Assembly: GCA_964393825.1 (NCBI GenBank)
Contig: CAYMUY010000024.1
Coordinates: forward strand, 1-64,000
Source of the DNA: PFJX01 sp964393825
GTDB taxonomy: Bacteria; Pseudomonadota; Gammaproteobacteria; Burkholderiales; Thiobacillaceae
Length of the DNA: 64,000 nucleotides
Reading direction: 5' to 3'
Below are positions 21,136 to 28,789 of this stretch, one piece after another (positions within the stretch are counted from its first letter, which is position 1; each line of letters opens with the position of its first letter). Below the pieces are notes generated by a model. That model did not search any database. It was not told the DNA's origin and saw nothing but the letters and a program-made list of their open reading frames with translations. Both the position numbers and the translations under genes were made by a program.

Positions 21136-22011
21136 TCACAGGGAGCCGGCTTCTTTCAGGGCGTGACGCAGCGTGTCGTGATACGGCGCGGACAAGGGAA
21201 CCAGGGGCAGGCGAATGCCGAGACCGATATGCCCCATCTCGGCCAGCGCCCACTTCACTGGAATGGGATTGGCCTCGACAAAGAGTTTCTGGTGCAGGCC
21301 GAGCAGTTTGAAATTGATCTCGCGGGCGCGCGCCAGATCACCCGACATGGCGGCCACGGACATTTCGTGCATCAGGCGCGGCGCCACATTGGAAGTCACC
21401 GAGATGACCCCCTTGCCGCCCAGCAGCATCAGCACCATGCCGCTGGCGTCATCGCCACTGTAGACGGCAAACGACGCCGGCGCGCGCTTGATCAGATCGG
21501 AGCCCCGCTCGATGTTGCCGGTGGCGTCCTTGATGCCGATCACCCCGGGCACGGCGGCCAGGCGCAGGGCCGTATCGTTGGATATGTCCGCGACGGTGCG
21601 GCCGGGCACGTTGTAGAGAATCAAGGGTAGATCGCTCGACTCGGCGATGGCCTTGAAATGCTGGTACAGGCCTTCCTGGGTCGGCTTGTTGTAATAGGGC
21701 GCCACGGACAGGCCGGCGGCCGCGCCGGCTTCCTTCGCGCAGCGGGTCAACTCGATGGCTTCGCGCGTCGAATTGGCGCCGGTGCCGGCGATCACCGGAA
21801 TGCGGCCGGCGGCCTGCTCGACGGCGGTGCGGATCAGCAGGCAGTGCTCCTCGGCATCCACCGTGGGCGACTCGCCCGTGGTGCCGACGATGACCAGGCC
21901 GTCCGTGCCCTGCTCGACATGCCAGTCGATGAGCGCCCGGAAACGGGGCATGTCCAGGCCGCCGTCGGGCAGCATGGGGGTAACGAGTGCGACAAGGCTG
22001 CCGGTAAACAT
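21136..22011 (-). CDS. dapA: 4-hydroxy-tetrahydrodipicolinate synthase
   Basis: DapA condenses pyruvate with aspartate semialdehyde, the committed step to lysine and meso-diaminopimelate. The 291 residues match the family. Catalytic features are visible: the GTTGESPT loop, the tyrosine and arginine in ILYNVPGRT, and the Schiff-base lysine in IGIKDATG. The start is set at 22011 (MFTGSLVALVTPM); a GTG three codons upstream is in frame but unlike the family. bamC follows at once on the same strand. Confidence 0.96.
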   Translation of the reverse strand: MFTGSLVALVTPMLPDGGLDMPRFRALIDWHVEQGTDGLVIVGTTGESPTVDAEEHCLLIRTAVEQAAGRIPVIAGTGANSTREAIELTRCAKEAGAAAGLSVAPYYNKPTQEGLYQHFKAIAESSDLPLILYNVPGRTVADISNDTALRLAAVPGVIGIKDATGNIERGSDLIKRAPASFAVYSGDDASGMVLMLLGGKGVISVTSNVAPRLMHEMSVAAMSGDLARAREINFKLLGLHQKLFVEANPIPVKWALAEMGHIGLGIRLPLVPLSAPYHDTLRHALKEAGSL

Positions 22012-22137
22012 GGCTATCACGAAATCAGGGAAAGCGGCGATTTTAGCAGCACAAGTCCTTCGCCGGGCCGCCCCAAGATCGTCTTGCCCCTAGAGGACGG
22101 CTGGGGTGACTTTTCCAAGCTCCGGGGTAGGCAATGC

Positions 22138-22656
22138 TCACGCCTTCACGGCGCAAAGCCTTTGCACACAGCGCCGCCGCTCGGGCTCCTCGACATCCTC
22201 GAACCCGAGCACGCGCATCGTTCCGCGCACCATTTCCAGCAACTCGCCGGGCAACAACAGATGCGCGGGATTGCGCGGGCGGCCATATTTGGCCTGGCCG
22301 AGGCTGAAGGTTTCGTAGATGAGCACGCCCCCGGGCGAGAGCGCGGCCATGAGCTCGTCGAACAAGGGGCGGTGCAGGTAGTGGGTGACGACCACGCCCT
22401 GGAAGATCTCGCCTGGCAAGGGCCAGGCAGCGGCTTCCAGGTCGGCCTGCAGCCATTCGATGCCGGGGTGATCACGCCGCGAAGCCACCAGGGAGAGATC
22501 GCGGTCCACGGCGACGACCCGATGGCCCAGGGCGGCCAGGTGGAAGGCATGGCGGCCGCCGCCGCAGGCGAGATCGAGCACGCGTCCGCCCGCCGGGATC
22601 AGGCCGGCCCATCGTTGGACCCAGTCGGAGGCGACGGGATTGAACCAGACCGTCAT
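22138..22656 (-). CDS. Class I SAM-dependent methyltransferase
   Basis: A 172-residue methyltransferase with a Rossmann fold. The SAM-binding motif I is GGRVLDLACGGGRHAFHLA near residue 24, followed by HRVVAVDRDLSLV (motif II acid) and VVVTHYLHRPLF (motif IV region). The ATG at 22656 overlaps the fliR stop by four bases, so it is the last gene of the flagellar operon. Nothing in the sequence shows its substrate; TehB-like small-molecule methylation is one possibility. Coupling to fliR may be positional only. Confidence 0.85.
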   Translation of the reverse strand: MTVWFNPVASDWVQRWAGLIPAGGRVLDLACGGGRHAFHLAALGHRVVAVDRDLSLVASRRDHPGIEWLQADLEAAAWPLPGEIFQGVVVTHYLHRPLFDELMAALSPGGVLIYETFSLGQAKYGRPRNPAHLLLPGELLEMVRGTMRVLGFEDVEEPERRRCVQRLCAVKA

Positions 22657-23438
22657 TGCCCGCCGACGCCACGCATGGCGCCCATGCCGGCCTGCAACGC
22701 CTGCAGCCAGATGCGGTCGAGTTGTGCCGGCAGGTAGGCGAGGGTGAAGTACAGCACCAGGAAACCGGCGCCGAGGGTGAGCGGGAAGCCGACCGCGAAG
22801 ATGTTCAGTTGCGGCGCGGCGCGCGACATCATGCCGATGGTGAGGTTGGTGGCGAGCAAGGCGGCGGTGACCGGCAGGGAGATATGCAGGCCGGTGGAAA
22901 ACATGATGCCGCCCCAGTGCACCACGGCGGCGAATCCCTGCGCGCTGAGCGCTGTGCCGACCGGCACCTCGACGAAACTCCGAGCCAGGGCGGCGATGAC
23001 CAGGTGATGGCCATTGAAGGAGAACAGGATGAGGGTGGTGACGAGCACCAGGAATTGCGAAACCACTGGCGTCTGCGCGCCGTTGATGGGATCGAACAAG
23101 GTGGCGAACGAGAGGCCCATCTGCATGCCCATGAATTGCCCGGCCACCTCGACGATGCCGAATACGATGCGTAACGAGAAGCCGAGCACCGCGCCGATGG
23201 CGATCTGCTGCAACAGCACCATCAGACCTTCGCCAGATACCAGCGCCACCCGCGGCGCGGCGGGCAGGATGGGAGCGATGGCCACGGTCAATACCAGAGC
23301 CAGTACCACCCGCATACGCGTGGGTACCGCGCGATTGCCCAGCAGCGGATCGAATCTCACCCAGGCAAGGATGCGCACGAAGGGAAAGAAGAACAGGACC
23401 AGCAACGCGTCCAGGTCGGTGCTGGACAGGGTGAACAT
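22653..23438 (-). CDS. fliR: Flagellar export apparatus protein FliR
   Basis: FliR is an inner-membrane subunit of the flagellar type III export gate, assembled with FliP and FliQ. It has 261 residues and several membrane segments, with family stretches FFPFVRILAWVRFDPLLGNRAVPTR cut across TM1-2 and MGLSFATLFDP in the middle. It shares one base with the fliQ stop (23438) and four with the methyltransferase start. Confidence 0.95.
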   Translation of the reverse strand: MFTLSSTDLDALLVLFFFPFVRILAWVRFDPLLGNRAVPTRMRVVLALVLTVAIAPILPAAPRVALVSGEGLMVLLQQIAIGAVLGFSLRIVFGIVEVAGQFMGMQMGLSFATLFDPINGAQTPVVSQFLVLVTTLILFSFNGHHLVIAALARSFVEVPVGTALSAQGFAAVVHWGGIMFSTGLHISLPVTAALLATNLTIGMMSRAAPQLNIFAVGFPLTLGAGFLVLYFTLAYLPAQLDRIWLQALQAGMGAMRGVGGQ

Positions 23439-23707
23439 CAGCCCACCAGGGTCGGGATGCTGCCGAACAGGCGGGTGACGTAGTCAACCAACAATTGCAG
23501 CGCCCACGGCCCCATCACCACCAGCACCACGAACATCACCAGCAGTTTTGGAATGAAGGTGAGGGTCATTTCGTTGATCTGCGTGGCGGCCTGGAAAATG
23601 CTCACCATCAAGCCCATCAGCAACGACGCCAACAGCAGCGGCCCGGCCACCAGCATGGCCACTTCCAGGGCCTGGCGAACGATGGCGATGACGGTATCGG
23701 GGGTCAT
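23438..23707 (-). CDS. fliQ: Flagellar export apparatus protein FliQ
   Basis: FliQ, an 89-residue two-helix membrane subunit of the flagellar type III export gate. It begins MTPDTVIAIVRQALEVAML at 23707 and has the family core SIFQAATQINEMTLTFIPK between its helices. The upstream in-frame extension (MSRQRQEGSP) is not part of the family. It is separated from fliP by 79 bases, the widest gap from fliM to fliR, and that gap contains a GC-rich hairpin. Confidence 0.95.
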   Translation of the reverse strand: MTPDTVIAIVRQALEVAMLVAGPLLLASLLMGLMVSIFQAATQINEMTLTFIPKLLVMFVVLVVMGPWALQLLVDYVTRLFGSIPTLVG

Positions 23708-23755
23708 TGGACTACCCTCCTGTCGCTGGCGCGACATCCTTCCCGAGGGAGGTGG

Positions 23756-23786
23756 GCGCCGCCTTCGGGCGGCCGGGCGGCGGCGC
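23756..23786 (-). other. GC-rich hairpin between fliP and fliQ
   Basis: Arms gcgccgcc (23756-23763) and ggcggcgc (23779-23786) pair perfectly, immediately after the fliP stop. There is no T tract, so this is not a standard terminator. It may protect mRNA ends or lower read-through into fliQ. Confidence 0.4.
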
Positions 23787-24533
23787 TCATATCTGAAAGG
23801 TCTGCACCAGCGAGGCGATCAACAGCCCCCAGCCATCCGCCAGCACGAACAACATGATCTTGAACGGCAACGACACCAGCATCGGTGAAAGCATCATCAT
23901 ACCCATCGACATCAACACGCTGGCCACCACCATGTCGATGATCAGGAAGGGAATGAAAACGATGAAGCCGATCTGGAACGCCGTCTTCAATTCGCTGATG
24001 ACGAAGGCGGGCACCAGCACCTTGAGCGGGGTATCTTCCGGCCCGGCCAGGGGCGGCACCTTCGCCAGGCGGATGAATAGGGCCAGGTCTTCCTGGCGAG
24101 TCTGCTTGAGCATGAAGGACTTGAGTGGCTGGACGCCGCGATCCGCGGCGACCACCAGGGAAATCTGATTATCGGAATAGGGCTTCCAGGCAGTCTCGTA
24201 AATCTTGTCGAACACCGGCGCCATGATGAAAAAAGTGAGGAACAGCGACAGTCCGACGATCACCTGATTGGGCGGCGCCTGCATGGTGCCCATCGCCTGG
24301 CGCAGCAGCGACAGCACGATGACGATGCGGGTGAACGAGGTCATCATCAACAGCGCGGCCGGCAGGAACGTCAACGCCGTCAGCAGCAGCAGGGCTTCGA
24401 TGCTGAAGGTGTAGTTGGTGGCGCCACCCGCTCCCGGCGTGCTGGAGAAAGCGGGAATGCCGGGCGCGGCCCAGGCGACCAGCGGCAGGCCGACCAGCGG
24501 CAGGGCAAAGAGAATGGTTTTCAAACGGGGCAT
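23787..24533 (-). CDS. fliP: Flagellar export apparatus protein FliP
   Basis: FliP forms the core of the flagellar type III export channel. The 248-residue protein has a cleavable signal peptide (ILFALPLVGLPLVAWAAPG), usual for FliP, and four membrane helices. Family hallmarks are FTRIVIVLSLLRQAMGT, PPNQVIVGLSLFLTFF and FIPFLIIDMVVASVLMSMGM. It starts five bases after fliO. Confidence 0.96.
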   Translation of the reverse strand: MPRLKTILFALPLVGLPLVAWAAPGIPAFSSTPGAGGATNYTFSIEALLLLTALTFLPAALLMMTSFTRIVIVLSLLRQAMGTMQAPPNQVIVGLSLFLTFFIMAPVFDKIYETAWKPYSDNQISLVVAADRGVQPLKSFMLKQTRQEDLALFIRLAKVPPLAGPEDTPLKVLVPAFVISELKTAFQIGFIVFIPFLIIDMVVASVLMSMGMMMLSPMLVSLPFKIMLFVLADGWGLLIASLVQTFQI

Positions 24534-24538
24534 GAAAC

Positions 24539-24949
24539 TCAGCCAGCTTTGCGCCGCTGCAGCACTTCCTTGAGTTTGTCGGAGAAGCCCGACAGGGGAT
24601 CGTGCAGTGCCGGGGCGCTCACTCCTTCGGGACGCGGCAGGCTGTGGAGGGCATTCACCTGACCGCCACCGACACCCAACAGCAGCCAGGTATCACCGAC
24701 CTCGACCACCACCAGTTTTTCCCGCGTGCCCAGCATGACGCCGCCCACCACCTTGACCACGCCCTGGGCACCGGTCTGGCCGGGGGAAAAGCGGCGCATG
24801 AACCAGAAAAACACCATCATCGCCGCCAGCACGATAAGCAGACCGAGCAGTCCCTGGAACAGCACGCCAGAGGTAGAAAGGGCGGGGGGAGCGGGAGCCG
24901 CCCAGACCGGGCTGGCGAGCAGCACGGCCACCAGGAAAAGCCGCTTCAT
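24539..24949 (-). CDS. fliO: Flagellar biosynthesis protein FliO
   Basis: FliO is a small bitopic membrane protein that helps assemble the FliP ring. The 136-residue protein has a signal-like N-terminus (MKRLFLVAVLLASPVWA), one membrane helix (LLGLLIVLAAMMVFFWFM) and the conserved cytoplasmic block VKVVGGVMLGTREKLVVVEVGD. It overlaps the fliN stop by four bases (ATGA). FliO diverges rapidly, but this block and the position between fliN and fliP make the call safe. Confidence 0.92.
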   Translation of the reverse strand: MKRLFLVAVLLASPVWAAPAPPALSTSGVLFQGLLGLLIVLAAMMVFFWFMRRFSPGQTGAQGVVKVVGGVMLGTREKLVVVEVGDTWLLLGVGGGQVNALHSLPRPEGVSAPALHDPLSGFSDKLKEVLQRRKAG

Positions 24950-25467
24950 CGGTTGATCCGACGCAGGCGCTCGGCCGGGCTGATGATGTCGGTGAGGCGG
25001 ATGCCGAACTTGTCGTTGACCACCACCACCTCGCCCTGGGCGATCAGGCAGCCGTTGACCAGCACATCCATTGGCTCTCCGGCCAGGCCGTCCAGTTCCA
25101 CCACGGAACCCTGTGCCAGTTGCAGCAGGTTGCGGATGGCGATCTTGGTGCGCCCAAGTTCCACCGTGAGATGGACCGGGATGTCCAGGATCAGGTCGAG
25201 ATTGTTGGCTGCCGGCGCGACGGCATCGCTATCGAAGTTCTGGAAAATCTGCGCCTTGGCCGGCGGAGCCGTCTCCGGTGTCACCGGAACTGCCGCGGCC
25301 GCCTTGTCGGCCACCTCCTGTTCCGCCAGCGCGGCGGCCCAGTCATCCATGCCGGCGTCAGCGGCGGCATCCGGCGCCGCGTCCGGCGCGGCCGACTCCT
25401 GCTCGGCCAGGGCGGCGGCCCAGTCGTCGGCGGAAAGGTCTTCCTGCTTTTCCGCGTCTTCGCTCAT
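24946..25467 (-). CDS. fliN: Flagellar motor switch protein FliN
   Basis: FliN is a C-ring subunit that takes part in rotation switching and export cargo docking. The last 80 residues are the SpoA domain (DIPVHLTVELGRTKIAIRNL, then VNGCLIAQGEVVVVNDKFG). The first 90 are an Ala/Asp/Glu-rich acidic linker with a near repeat: DDWAAALAEQE occurs twice, at about residues 14 and 41. That makes it 173 residues, longer than the E. coli protein (137). It overlaps fliM and fliO by four bases each. Confidence 0.95.
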   Translation of the reverse strand: MSEDAEKQEDLSADDWAAALAEQESAAPDAAPDAAADAGMDDWAAALAEQEVADKAAAAVPVTPETAPPAKAQIFQNFDSDAVAPAANNLDLILDIPVHLTVELGRTKIAIRNLLQLAQGSVVELDGLAGEPMDVLVNGCLIAQGEVVVVNDKFGIRLTDIISPAERLRRINR

Positions 25468-26462
25468 CGCTTGCTCCCGGCGCAGGTCAGGCGATCAGGG
25501 CCGTTCAACACACGGTCAACCTTGAGCGCCAACTGCCCGTTCTTCTGGCCATAGTGACATTGGAACAGCGGCACGCCGTCGACTTGCGCCACCACGGCTT
25601 CGGGAACATCCAGGGAGATCACATCGCCCACCTTGAGATCGAGAATCTGGCGCAACGTCACGGGAGCCTGGCCAAGGTTCGCGACCAGTTCCACTTCCGC
25701 GTCCTGCACCTGCAGAGACATCTGCGAGACCCAACGCTCGTCCAGTTCGGCACGGTCCGCCTGCATGGTACTGGAGAGTTGGTCCCGGATCGGCTCAATC
25801 ATACTGTAGGGCATGCAGACGTGAAAATCGCCGCCACCGGAACCCAGTTCGATATTAAAGGTATTCACCACCACCACCTCGGTCGGCGTGGCGATGTTGG
25901 CGAACTGGGTGTTCATTTCCGAACGCACGAATTCGAAATCGACCGGGTAGATGGTCGCCCAGGCCTTCTTCATTTCCTCGAACACGACATCCAGCATCTT
26001 GCGGATGATGCGCTGCTCGGTGGGCGTGAAGTCGCGACCCTCCACACGCATGTGATAGCGGCCATCGCCGCCAAACAGGTTGTCCACCACCAGGAACACC
26101 AGGTTCGGGTCGAACACGAACAGGGCGGTGCCACGCAGGGGGTTCATGTGCACCATGTTCAGGTTGGTCGGCACCACCAGGTTGCGCACGAACTCGCTGT
26201 ACTTGATGACGGTCACCGGGCCGACCGAAATCTCCGCGCTACGGCGAATCAGGTTGAACAGGCCGACACGGAAATTGCGCGCGAATCGCTCATTGATGAT
26301 TTCCAGCGTGGGCATGCGCCCGCGCACGATGCGTTCCTGGCGCCCGATGTCATAGGCGCGAACACCGCCGGCGGCGTCATCCGTCGAGGCATCTTCGGGC
26401 TCGCCAGTCACCCCGCGCAGCAGGGCGTCAACTTCCTCCTGGGAAAGGATGTCGTCTGCCAC
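25464..26462 (-). CDS. fliM: Flagellar motor switch protein FliM
   Basis: FliM is the C-ring protein that binds phosphorylated CheY and sets motor direction. The N-terminal CheY-binding segment ILSQEEVDALLRGV is intact, followed by the CheC-like middle domain (GGDGRYHMRVEGRDFTPTEQ) and a C-terminal SpoA domain (VTLRQILDLKVGDVISLD). At 332 residues it is a normal length. It lies 28 bases after fliL and overlaps fliN by four. Confidence 0.96.
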   Translation of the reverse strand: MADDILSQEEVDALLRGVTGEPEDASTDDAAGGVRAYDIGRQERIVRGRMPTLEIINERFARNFRVGLFNLIRRSAEISVGPVTVIKYSEFVRNLVVPTNLNMVHMNPLRGTALFVFDPNLVFLVVDNLFGGDGRYHMRVEGRDFTPTEQRIIRKMLDVVFEEMKKAWATIYPVDFEFVRSEMNTQFANIATPTEVVVVNTFNIELGSGGGDFHVCMPYSMIEPIRDQLSSTMQADRAELDERWVSQMSLQVQDAEVELVANLGQAPVTLRQILDLKVGDVISLDVPEAVVAQVDGVPLFQCHYGQKNGQLALKVDRVLNGPDRLTCAGSKR

Positions 26463-26490
26463 GGTAGCCTCGGTTCAGCGTCCTGGAGAA

Positions 26491-27015
26491 TTACTGGATG
26501 ATGAACGCCGCGAACAACACTTTCTTCACGCCTTTGGACTTCTTCCGCACGCCCAGGACATCGTTCACCGCCTTCTGGACTTCCTCGGCCAGCTTGGCCT
26601 TGCCCTCGGGCTGCGCCAGTTCCTCCGCGGTCTTGCTGGAAAGTAGACGGATCAGGCTGTCACGCACCTCCGGCATGCGCGACTTGATCTTTTCCTGCAC
26701 CTTGGCATCCGCCACCAACAACTGGATTTCAGTCTGAAGATAAGACTCGTCGGACAGATTCACGGTGAAGGTTTCCAGCTTCTCGTAAACCGGCGGATGC
26801 TCGTCGTGGGCCTCTTCCTCGTCGTCAGCCGCAACCTCCTCCTCATCGCCATGATCCGCCTTGGCCTTCTTGTCGGCAGATGGCTTGGACAGCAACAGAT
26901 AGGCGCCCGCGCCACCGCCAATCAGCACAACCATCACCACAGCAAGGATGATGATCAGCATTTTTCCTTTTTTCTTGGGGGCTTCAGCCTCGACTGGGGC
27001 GGCGTCCTTGGACAT
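26491..27015 (-). CDS. fliL: Flagellar basal body-associated protein FliL
   Basis: FliL is a single-pass inner-membrane protein that supports stator function at high load. The 174-residue protein has a short cytoplasmic N-terminus rich in Ala, Glu and Lys and a membrane helix (LIIILAVVMVVLIGGGAGAYLL). An acidic, His-containing linker (DHGDEEEVAADDEEEAHDEH) and the periplasmic stomatin-like domain (LETFTVNLSDESYLQTEIQL) follow. Minus-strand GGAG lies upstream of the ATG. Confidence 0.93.
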   Translation of the reverse strand: MSKDAAPVEAEAPKKKGKMLIIILAVVMVVLIGGGAGAYLLLSKPSADKKAKADHGDEEEVAADDEEEAHDEHPPVYEKLETFTVNLSDESYLQTEIQLLVADAKVQEKIKSRMPEVRDSLIRLLSSKTAEELAQPEGKAKLAEEVQKAVNDVLGVRKKSKGVKKVLFAAFIIQ

Positions 27016-27172
27016 AGCGTCTCTCTCCGAATAGCATTACAAGCAAAATATCACACAAAAACAGCGTGTTCGTGAAAAAAGCTTAAGTTCTTTATTACGT
27101 CACGACAAGCGGGAAGGCAAGCGCCTTCCGAAGTTTCATCGGAATCAGGTGGAATTTCTTGAGGAATTCCCT
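27016..27172 (-). other. Non-coding gap between fliK and fliL
   Basis: This gap holds two short hairpins on the minus strand: ggaatt/aattcc arms at 27151-27170 and ggaaggc/gccttcc arms at 27111-27128. A poly-T run (around 27075-27080) lies further on, too far from either stem to make a clean terminator. Since fliK-fliL is otherwise an operon, a partial terminator or an internal promoter is possible. No gene was seen. Confidence 0.4.
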
Positions 27173-28249
27173 CTAGGCGTAGAGGTCGATCAGTCCCTGC
27201 CCGGTGCGAACCGCACCAGCCGCCACCGGTGCGAGCGAGGTCGCGACCTCGTCACCCGCTCCGCCAAATCCGCTGCGTGCGGCGTTCCCGCCCGCTTCAC
27301 CGCGCGAGAATGCTTCGTCACGGACCTGCGCATCCCCCAGGGTAATGCCGGCCTGCGCCATCAGTTCGCGCAACTTGGGCAAGGCGGCTTCGATGGCATC
27401 CCTGACCAGGGGATGCGGAGAATAGAACTGGGCGCCGGCCTCGCCACCGGAAAGTGACAGACGCACTTCCAGCGAGCCCAGTTGCGGCGGATTCAGGGAG
27501 AGATCAGCCACTTGCGACTGGCGACCGACCAGCCAGACGATCTTCTCGGAAAACTCGGCCGGGAAGCCCTGGCTTCGCACGGGCGTCTCGACAGTGGTGC
27601 GAACCGGTGCATCCGCGGCTCGCGCCGCGTGATCGATTTGACCCAACTGACGCGTGGCGGCCAAGGTCGACGCATCTGGCGATCTGGCCGACTCCGTCGG
27701 TGCCGCCGTTGCTGCCAGAAGGGGGGACAACTCGGCCGAGTCTTCCGGCTGCGTACCTGCTTGACCGGTGGCACCCCCTTGCACCTGCTGCGTTAGCGGC
27801 AATTCTTGCCTTTGACCGGCAGCAGCGACGGCAGGAGTTGCCGCCATGTCAGCTACCGCCTTGGTCCGCACCTCACGAGTCACATGGGGTGTTGCCCGAA
27901 TCTCGCCCTCCTCGGAGGTCTCGATGGCGGGCCTGTCCCTGTCTACCGGCCCGGCAAAGGCGGGCGGCATCAGTGCGGATTCAGTCACAGGCTCCATGCC
28001 GGCACCAGCGATCTGTGGCGACTTCCTGGCCAGGGTTTTGTCGGCCAGGGAAATCTGCTCGGAAAACGTTTGCGGCAAAGCCGTCGACAGAGCCGGCAGC
28101 AGTTCTGGCCTGTCCGCCGCGACACCCAGTTGCGCGGTCAGCACATTCTCGAACAAGCCTTCCGGCAGCAAGCCCGCCAAAGCCTTGCCGTGGGCCGCGT
28201 TGGGCGCCGGTTTCTGGGAAGCCGCCAGCACGGTCATGAAATCAGCCAT
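27173..28249 (-). CDS. fliK: Flagellar hook-length control protein FliK
   Basis: FliK measures hook length and switches the export gate to late substrates. The 358-residue protein has a long low-complexity N-terminal part (about 1-230, rich in Ala, Thr, Glu, Pro), typical of the molecular ruler. The conserved C-terminal domain (about 245-330) includes FSEKIVWLVGRQSQVADLSLNPPQLGSLEV cut here by type: the core is LNPPQLGSLEVRL. It ends GQGLIDLYA. It heads the fli string and has GGAG shortly before its start, with a sigma-54-like site just upstream. Confidence 0.9.
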   Translation of the reverse strand: MADFMTVLAASQKPAPNAAHGKALAGLLPEGLFENVLTAQLGVAADRPELLPALSTALPQTFSEQISLADKTLARKSPQIAGAGMEPVTESALMPPAFAGPVDRDRPAIETSEEGEIRATPHVTREVRTKAVADMAATPAVAAAGQRQELPLTQQVQGGATGQAGTQPEDSAELSPLLAATAAPTESARSPDASTLAATRQLGQIDHAARAADAPVRTTVETPVRSQGFPAEFSEKIVWLVGRQSQVADLSLNPPQLGSLEVRLSLSGGEAGAQFYSPHPLVRDAIEAALPKLRELMAQAGITLGDAQVRDEAFSRGEAGGNAARSGFGGAGDEVATSLAPVAAGAVRTGQGLIDLYA

Positions 28250-28279
28250 GGTTATCTCCGGTTCATCCGGCTGGCTGAC

Positions 28280-28296
28280 AAGCAGGTTTCATGCCG
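28280..28296 (-). promoter_or_regulatory. Candidate sigma-54 promoter upstream of fliK
   Basis: The minus strand reads cGGCAtGaaaccTGCt, with GG (28294-28295) and GC (28282-28283) ten bases apart as sigma-54 RNA polymerase requires. Five of seven -24 positions and the TGC of -12 match TGGCACG-N4-TTGC. The predicted start would leave a leader of about 20 bases before fliK. RpoN control of early or middle flagellar operons is common in bacteria using FlrA/FleQ-type regulators. Confidence 0.42.
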
Positions 28297-28315
28297 TCCA
28301 GGCAATAACGCGCGA

Positions 28316-28789
28316 TCAGAACGGAATATCGTCGTCCATCTCGCCAAACCCACCTCCCGACGCGCCACCCGCGGGCGCGGCGGCCGGTCGACCACTGCGT
28401 GGTGCGCTCTCCATGGGCGGCGCGTCGTAGTCGGCCATGCCGCCACCAGCCGCGCCACCGCGCCCGCCCAGCATCTGCATGCGGTCGCCGCGAATCTCGG
28501 TGGTGTAGCGGTCGTTGCCGTCCTTGTCCTGCCATTTGCGGGTGCGCAGGCTGCCTTCCACATAGACCTGGCTGCCCTTCTTGAGATACTGGCCGCAGAT
28601 TTCGGCGGTCTTGCCAAAGAATGCCACCGAGTGCCATTCGGTGGCTTCCTGCATGTCGCCGTTGCGATCCTTGAACTTGTCGGTGGTGGCGATGCGCAGG
28701 TTGGCGATCGCGTCGCCGCTGGGCATGTAACGCATCTCGGGGTCTCTCCCGAGGTTGCCGATGATGATCACCTTGTTGACTGAAGCCAT
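28316..28789 (-). CDS. ssb: Single-stranded DNA-binding protein SSB
   Basis: SSB coats single-stranded DNA in replication, recombination and repair. The 157-residue protein opens MASVNKVIIIGNLGRDPEMR and has an OB fold to about residue 110 (ATEWHSVAFFGKTAEICGQY, KGSQVYVEGSLRTRKWQDKDG). A Gly/Ala-rich linker leads to the acidic partner-binding tip MDDDIPF. It lies directly after the YajR-like gene, with no bases between that gene's end and this start. uvrA, often its neighbour, is 8 kb away. Confidence 0.97.
   Translation of the reverse strand: MASVNKVIIIGNLGRDPEMRYMPSGDAIANLRIATTDKFKDRNGDMQEATEWHSVAFFGKTAEICGQYLKKGSQVYVEGSLRTRKWQDKDGNDRYTTEIRGDRMQMLGGRGGAAGGGMADYDAPPMESAPRSGRPAAAPAGGASGGGFGEMDDDIPF

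Noticed and set aside
22657..23487. Frame joined to the methyltransferase covering fliR
   Set aside because: It is an out-of-frame reading of fliR; the methyltransferase begins with the ATGA overlap at 22656.
27035..27060. Sigma-54-like site upstream of fliL (tgtgtgatattTTGC)
   Set aside because: The invariant -24 GG is GT; only the -12 part matches, so chance is likely.
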